64,000 nucleotides of DNA from positions 1,612,001 through 1,676,000 of the forward strand of contig NZ_BAAAPK010000001.1 in assembly GCF_039531105.1 (NCBI RefSeq), given 5' to 3'. Both the position numbers and the translations under genes were made by a program. Position 1 is the stretch's first letter; each line of letters opens with the position of its first letter. Origin of the DNA: Microbacterium lacus. GTDB lineage: Bacteria > Actinomycetota > Actinomycetes > Actinomycetales > Microbacteriaceae. The notes under the pieces were generated by a model, which saw only the letters and a list, made by a program, of their open reading frames with translations, was not told the origin of the DNA and searched no databases. Shown piece after piece: positions 61,000-64,000 of the stretch.

Positions 61000-61527
61000 A
61001 TGCCCACACCGGAACGCACGACGCTCGCGGACATCGTCGGAGCGGGCAGGGAGATCCTCGAGACCGGTGGTCCCTCCGGTCTCACGATGCAGGCGGTTGC
61101 GGAACGCGTCGGAGTCCGGGCGCCCTCGCTGTACAAGCGCGTCCGCGATCGTGACGCGCTCCTCACCCTCGTCGTCGAGGCCTCCGCACGCGATCTCGCC
61201 GACCGGCTGGAGCGGTCCGACCAGAGCCTGCGCTCGATCGCCCACACCTACCGGGACTTCGCCCGGCGGCATCCGGAGGGTTTCCGCCTCATGTTCGCGA
61301 TCGACGGTGCGCAGGACGAGATGGCTCGCGCGGCCGTGCCGCTGCTGAACGCGACCGCCGAGCTCGTCGGGGCGGATGCCGCGCTGGACGCCGCGCGTCT
61401 GCTCACCGCCTGGGCGACGGGCTTCGTGAACATGGAGAACTCGGGATCGTTCCGCTTCGACGGCGACATCGAGCAGGCGTTCGAGTACGGGCTCGATCGG
61501 CTCGAGGCCGGCCTGCGGTCCGGGTGA
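61000..61527 (+). CDS. TetR/AcrR-family regulator
   Basis: The 175-residue protein has an HTH (TLADIVGAGREILETGGPSG, VAERVGVRAPSLYKRVRDRD) and a WHG-like C-terminal domain (HPEGFRLMFAIDG). AGGAG precedes ATG 61000. The palindrome upstream suggests it represses itself and the MBL gene. Confidence 0.9.
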   Translation: MPTPERTTLADIVGAGREILETGGPSGLTMQAVAERVGVRAPSLYKRVRDRDALLTLVVEASARDLADRLERSDQSLRSIAHTYRDFARRHPEGFRLMFAIDGAQDEMARAAVPLLNATAELVGADAALDAARLLTAWATGFVNMENSGSFRFDGDIEQAFEYGLDRLEAGLRSG

Positions 61528-61558
61528 GGGAACATTCCGGTCGGGGAGGGCGTTCTGA

Positions 61559-61608
61559 TACTCTGAGATGTCACCCGTGTGGCTTCATTGCCGTGCGCGC
61601 GTGACATC
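61559..61608 (+). promoter_or_regulatory. rpsA promoter and leader hairpin
   Basis: TACTCT at 61559-61564 could be the -10 box. Directly downstream GATGTCAC (61567-61574) and GTGACATC (61601-61608) could form a leader hairpin in the 5' region of rpsA, which is about 125 bases long. Confidence 0.4.
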
Positions 61609-61698
61609 GCACTCACAATCCATTCGCGGAGACCTGCGGCACACGTGTGTCCGTGCGTCGAAGCCCGACATCCCAACCCAACAAGGACAACCCACTAC

Positions 61699-63153
61699 AT
61701 GACTATCGCAACGACCGCCCCGGCCACCAAGCAGGTCGCCATCAACGACATCGGATCTGCTGAGGACTTCCTGGCCGCGGTCGAACTGACCCTCAAGTTC
61801 TTCAACGACGGCGATCTCATCGAAGGAACCGTCGTGAAGATCGACCGCGACGAGGTCCTCCTCGACGTCGGATACAAGACCGAGGGTGTCATCCCCTCGC
61901 GCGAGCTCTCGATCAAGCACGACGTCGACCCCAACGAGGTCGTCAAGGTCGGCGACCAGGTCGAAGCCCTCGTTCTCCAGAAGGAGGACAAGGAAGGCCG
62001 TCTGATCCTGTCCAAGAAGCGCGCCCAGTACGAGCGCGCCTGGGGCGACGTGGAGAAGATCAAGGAGACCGACGGTGTCGTCACCGGTTCCGTGATCGAG
62101 GTCGTCAAGGGTGGCCTCATCGTCGACATCGGCCTGCGCGGCTTCCTCCCCGCATCGCTCATCGAGCTCCGTCGCGTCCGCGACCTCACGCCGTACCTCG
62201 GCCAGGAGATCGAGGCGAAGATCCTCGAGCTCGACAAGAACCGCAACAACGTGGTGCTCTCGCGCCGCGCGCTGCTGGAGCAGACGCAGTCCGAGTCGCG
62301 CACGTCGTTCCTGAACAACCTGCACAAGGGTCAGGTCCGCAAGGGCACGGTCTCGTCGATCGTCAACTTCGGTGCGTTCGTGGACCTCGGCGGTGTGGAC
62401 GGCCTCGTGCACGTCTCCGAGCTGTCGTGGAAGCACATCGAGCACGCCTCCGAGGTCGTCGAGGTGGGTCAGGAAGTCACCGTCGAGATCCTCGAGGTCG
62501 ACCTGGACCGCGAGCGCGTGTCGCTTTCGCTCAAGGCCACCCAGGAGGACCCGTGGCAGGTCTTCGCGCGTACGCACGCGATCGGACAGGTCACGCCCGG
62601 TAAGGTCACCAAGCTCGTTCCGTTCGGCGCGTTCGTGCGCGTCGCGGACGGCATCGAGGGCCTCGTGCACATCTCCGAGCTCTCCGGCAAGCACGTCGAG
62701 CTCGCCGAGCAGGTCGTGTCCGTCGGCGAAGAGGTGTTCGTCAAGGTCATCGACATCGACCTCGAGCGTCGCCGCATCTCGCTGTCGCTCAAGCAGGCCA
62801 ACGAGTCGGTCGACCCGTTCGGCACCGAGTTCGACCCCGCCCTGTACGGCATGGTCACCGAGTACGACGAGAACGGCGAGTACAAGTACCCCGAGGGCTT
62901 CGACCCGGAGACCAACGCCTGGAAGGAAGGCTCCGACGAGGCCCGCGAGAAGTGGGAGCAGGAGTACGCCGCCGCCCAGGCTCGCTGGGAGCAGCACAAG
63001 GCTGCCGTCGCCAAGGCCGCCGAGGCCGAGGCTGCAGCCCCGACCGAGACCAGCTCCGCATCGAGCTCGTTCTCGTCCGACAGCTCCGCCGGCGGCACCC
63101 TGGCCGACGACGAGGCTCTCGCGGCTCTCCGCGAGAAGCTGTCGGGTCGCTGA
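61699..63153 (+). CDS. rpsA: 30S ribosomal protein S1
   Basis: The 484-residue protein has four S1 RNA-binding domains, for example LIEGTVVKIDRDEVLLDVGY, VTGSVIEVVKGGLIVDIGLR, VRKGTVSSIVNFGAFVDLGG and TPGKVTKLVPFGAFVRVADG, followed by a charged tail. It helps load mRNA onto the small subunit. Codon use is very biased, as expected for a highly expressed gene. AAGGAC is upstream of ATG 61699. Confidence 0.96.
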   Translation: MTIATTAPATKQVAINDIGSAEDFLAAVELTLKFFNDGDLIEGTVVKIDRDEVLLDVGYKTEGVIPSRELSIKHDVDPNEVVKVGDQVEALVLQKEDKEGRLILSKKRAQYERAWGDVEKIKETDGVVTGSVIEVVKGGLIVDIGLRGFLPASLIELRRVRDLTPYLGQEIEAKILELDKNRNNVVLSRRALLEQTQSESRTSFLNNLHKGQVRKGTVSSIVNFGAFVDLGGVDGLVHVSELSWKHIEHASEVVEVGQEVTVEILEVDLDRERVSLSLKATQEDPWQVFARTHAIGQVTPGKVTKLVPFGAFVRVADGIEGLVHISELSGKHVELAEQVVSVGEEVFVKVIDIDLERRRISLSLKQANESVDPFGTEFDPALYGMVTEYDENGEYKYPEGFDPETNAWKEGSDEAREKWEQEYAAAQARWEQHKAAVAKAAEAEAAAPTETSSASSSFSSDSSAGGTLADDEALAALREKLSGR

Positions 63154-63169
63154 TCCACACGCTGTAACC

Positions 63170-63203
63170 ACACAGGCCGTCACCTTCGGGTGGCGGCCTG
63201 TGT
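63170..63203 (+). terminator. rpsA terminator
   Basis: ACACAGGCCGTCACC and GGTGGCGGCCTGTGT form a 15-bp stem (one T-G pair) around the stable TTCG loop, 17 bases after the rpsA stop. Confidence 0.85.
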
Positions 63204-63228
63204 CGTCGGTGGCACGTATCTTGAGCGG

Positions 63229-63786
63229 GTGATCGACTCCGCACCGCCGTGCCTCGTGGACGGATGCCGCGCCGACGTCCCGGCCGACGCTCCGCTCGCG
63301 CTGTGCGAGCATCACCTGGCCGTTGCAGGGGAGTGGGACCAGCGCCGGTACGGCGTGACGGATGCGCTGCCGTCACCGTGCCGTCTCTGCGGCTCGAGGA
63401 TCGGCATCCGCTACCCGTCCGCATGGGTGTGCGCCGTCTGCGAGTGGCGCCACGGCGAACTCGTCGACCACGAGCTTCCGCCGCCGAGGGTCGACGTCGT
63501 GTACTACCTCCGGGTGGCCGATCGCGTGAAGATCGGCACGTCCGGCAATCCACGGCAGCGGTTGCGCGCCCTCTGGCATGACGAGCTGCTCGCCTTCGAG
63601 CGCGGTGATCGCCGGCTCGAACGTCGACGACACGAGCAGTTCGCCGCGGAACGGTTCGCGACCACCGAGTGGTTCCGGCTCAGCGGGCGACTGCTCGCAC
63701 ACATCGAGCACGTGCGTGCCGGCGTGGAAGACCCCTGGGATCGGTACGTGCGGTGGATGAGCGAGAGCTACGCGGTCAGCCGGTAG
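63229..63786 (+). CDS. GIY-YIG-type protein with Cys-rich N-terminus
   Basis: This 185-residue protein has an N-terminal half with paired cysteines (PCLVDGC, CRLCGS and CAVCEWRH) that could bind zinc, and a C-terminal half VVYYLRVADRVKIGTSGNPR and EQFAAERFATTEWFRLSGRL, matching the GIY-YIG/T5orf172 nuclease-like fold. GTG 63229 lies six bases after TATCTT at 63217. Substrate unknown. Confidence 0.78.
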   Translation: MIDSAPPCLVDGCRADVPADAPLALCEHHLAVAGEWDQRRYGVTDALPSPCRLCGSRIGIRYPSAWVCAVCEWRHGELVDHELPPPRVDVVYYLRVADRVKIGTSGNPRQRLRALWHDELLAFERGDRRLERRRHEQFAAERFATTEWFRLSGRLLAHIEHVRAGVEDPWDRYVRWMSESYAVSR

Positions 63787-64000
63787 CCGACGCCCCGCAC
63801 GGTCTCGATCCATCGCGGCTGCGAAGCCGACTCGCCGAGCTTGCGGCGGAGGTTCGCGACGTGCACCTCGATCGCCCGGGCGTCGCTGTCGCTGACGAAT
63901 TCGACTCCGGTGTACTGCTCACCGCGCAGCATGAGGGCGAGGTCGGACTTCGCGCGGACGCGTCGTCCCGAGCCGAGCAGGTCGGCGAGGATGTCGAACT
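63768..64000 (-). CDS. OmpR-type response regulator, C-terminal end (partial)
   Basis: The gene enters from beyond the window. About 77 codons are visible: ADLLGSGRRVRAKSDLALML, FVSDSDARAIEVHVANLRRK and IETVRGVGYRLTA, the winged-helix DNA-binding domain. Its last 19 bases overlap the GIY-YIG gene, which converges with it. Confidence 0.88.
   Translation of the reverse strand, partial: FDILADLLGSGRRVRAKSDLALMLRGEQYTGVEFVSDSDARAIEVHVANLRRKLGESASQPRWIETVRGVGYRLTA

Noticed and set aside
1..64000. prophage, insertion sequence or integrative element
   Set aside because: No transposase, integrase, phage structural gene or tRNA-linked attachment repeat was recognised.

Overview
The window looks like a chromosomal segment of a high-GC Gram-positive actinobacterium, most likely family Microbacteriaceae and plausibly Microbacterium. 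The reasons are the high GC content with GC-rich third codon positions, the split ctaCDF / ctaE-qcrCAB respiratory layout with a diheme qcrC, a MetPS-type transporter pair, frequent GTG starts, and many starts that sit 5-8 bases after a TANNNT -10 box (leaderless style). No rRNA, tRNA, insertion sequence, CRISPR array or prophage was recognised.

Layout. 1-9.2 kb: an M20 peptidase tail, an IscA/ErpA-type Fe-S carrier, then the aerobic respiratory core. ctaC-ctaD-ctaF run rightward and ctaE-qcrC-qcrA-qcrB leftward; together they encode the actinobacterial bc1-aa3 supercomplex. Between them lie a rhodanese and the wreck of a PP2C phosphatase. 9.3-20.8 kb: trpD, a PHP protein, an MFS exporter, a stand-alone 5'-3' exonuclease, secreted proteins of unknown role, a FUSC protein, a PEP-mutase family enzyme, a MetP/MetS-type transporter, a flavin oxidoreductase and a YchJ protein. 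20.8-26.7 kb: small accessory genes, each next to its own regulator (tandem-domain MerR, ArsR with OsmC and ACT proteins, TetR with a membrane protein), with clear palindromic operators. 26.7-32 kb: a LON-domain protein, a two-component system, and an ApbE / FMN-binding / ferric-reductase-like module facing it. 32-43.9 kb: MmuM, a DksA/TraR zinc-finger protein, a coupled metallophosphoesterase-lipoprotein-membrane operon, TrhO rhodanese, MerR and PadR regulators with palindromes, a UbiB kinase, and a membrane-protein pair. 43.9-47.4 kb: a wall hydrolase with a possible MtrA box, a cold shock protein with a long open frame upstream, a DHFR-like protein, a striking head-to-head array of 20-base repeats, and a PLAT-like protein. 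47.6-64 kb: a GH3 lipoprotein, an alkylsulfatase-like hydrolase, a methyltransferase, a candidate small RNA, an esterase, a kinase-like P-loop protein, a chimeric broken gene, Nudix and photolyase genes, a UDG-like protein, a bifunctional-nuclease-domain protein, a carboxylesterase, an MBL hydrolase with its TetR regulator, rpsA, a GIY-YIG protein, and the end of an OmpR-type response regulator.

How it works together. The respiratory genes are core metabolism. Most of the remainder is ordinary chromosomal housekeeping plus local regulator/target pairs. The best candidates for undescribed biology are the 20-base head-to-head repeat array at 46651-46850, the open frame that runs without a stop into cspA, the small-RNA locus at 51798-51922, the tandem-domain MerR, and the FeS-photolyase relative that has lost its cluster cysteines.
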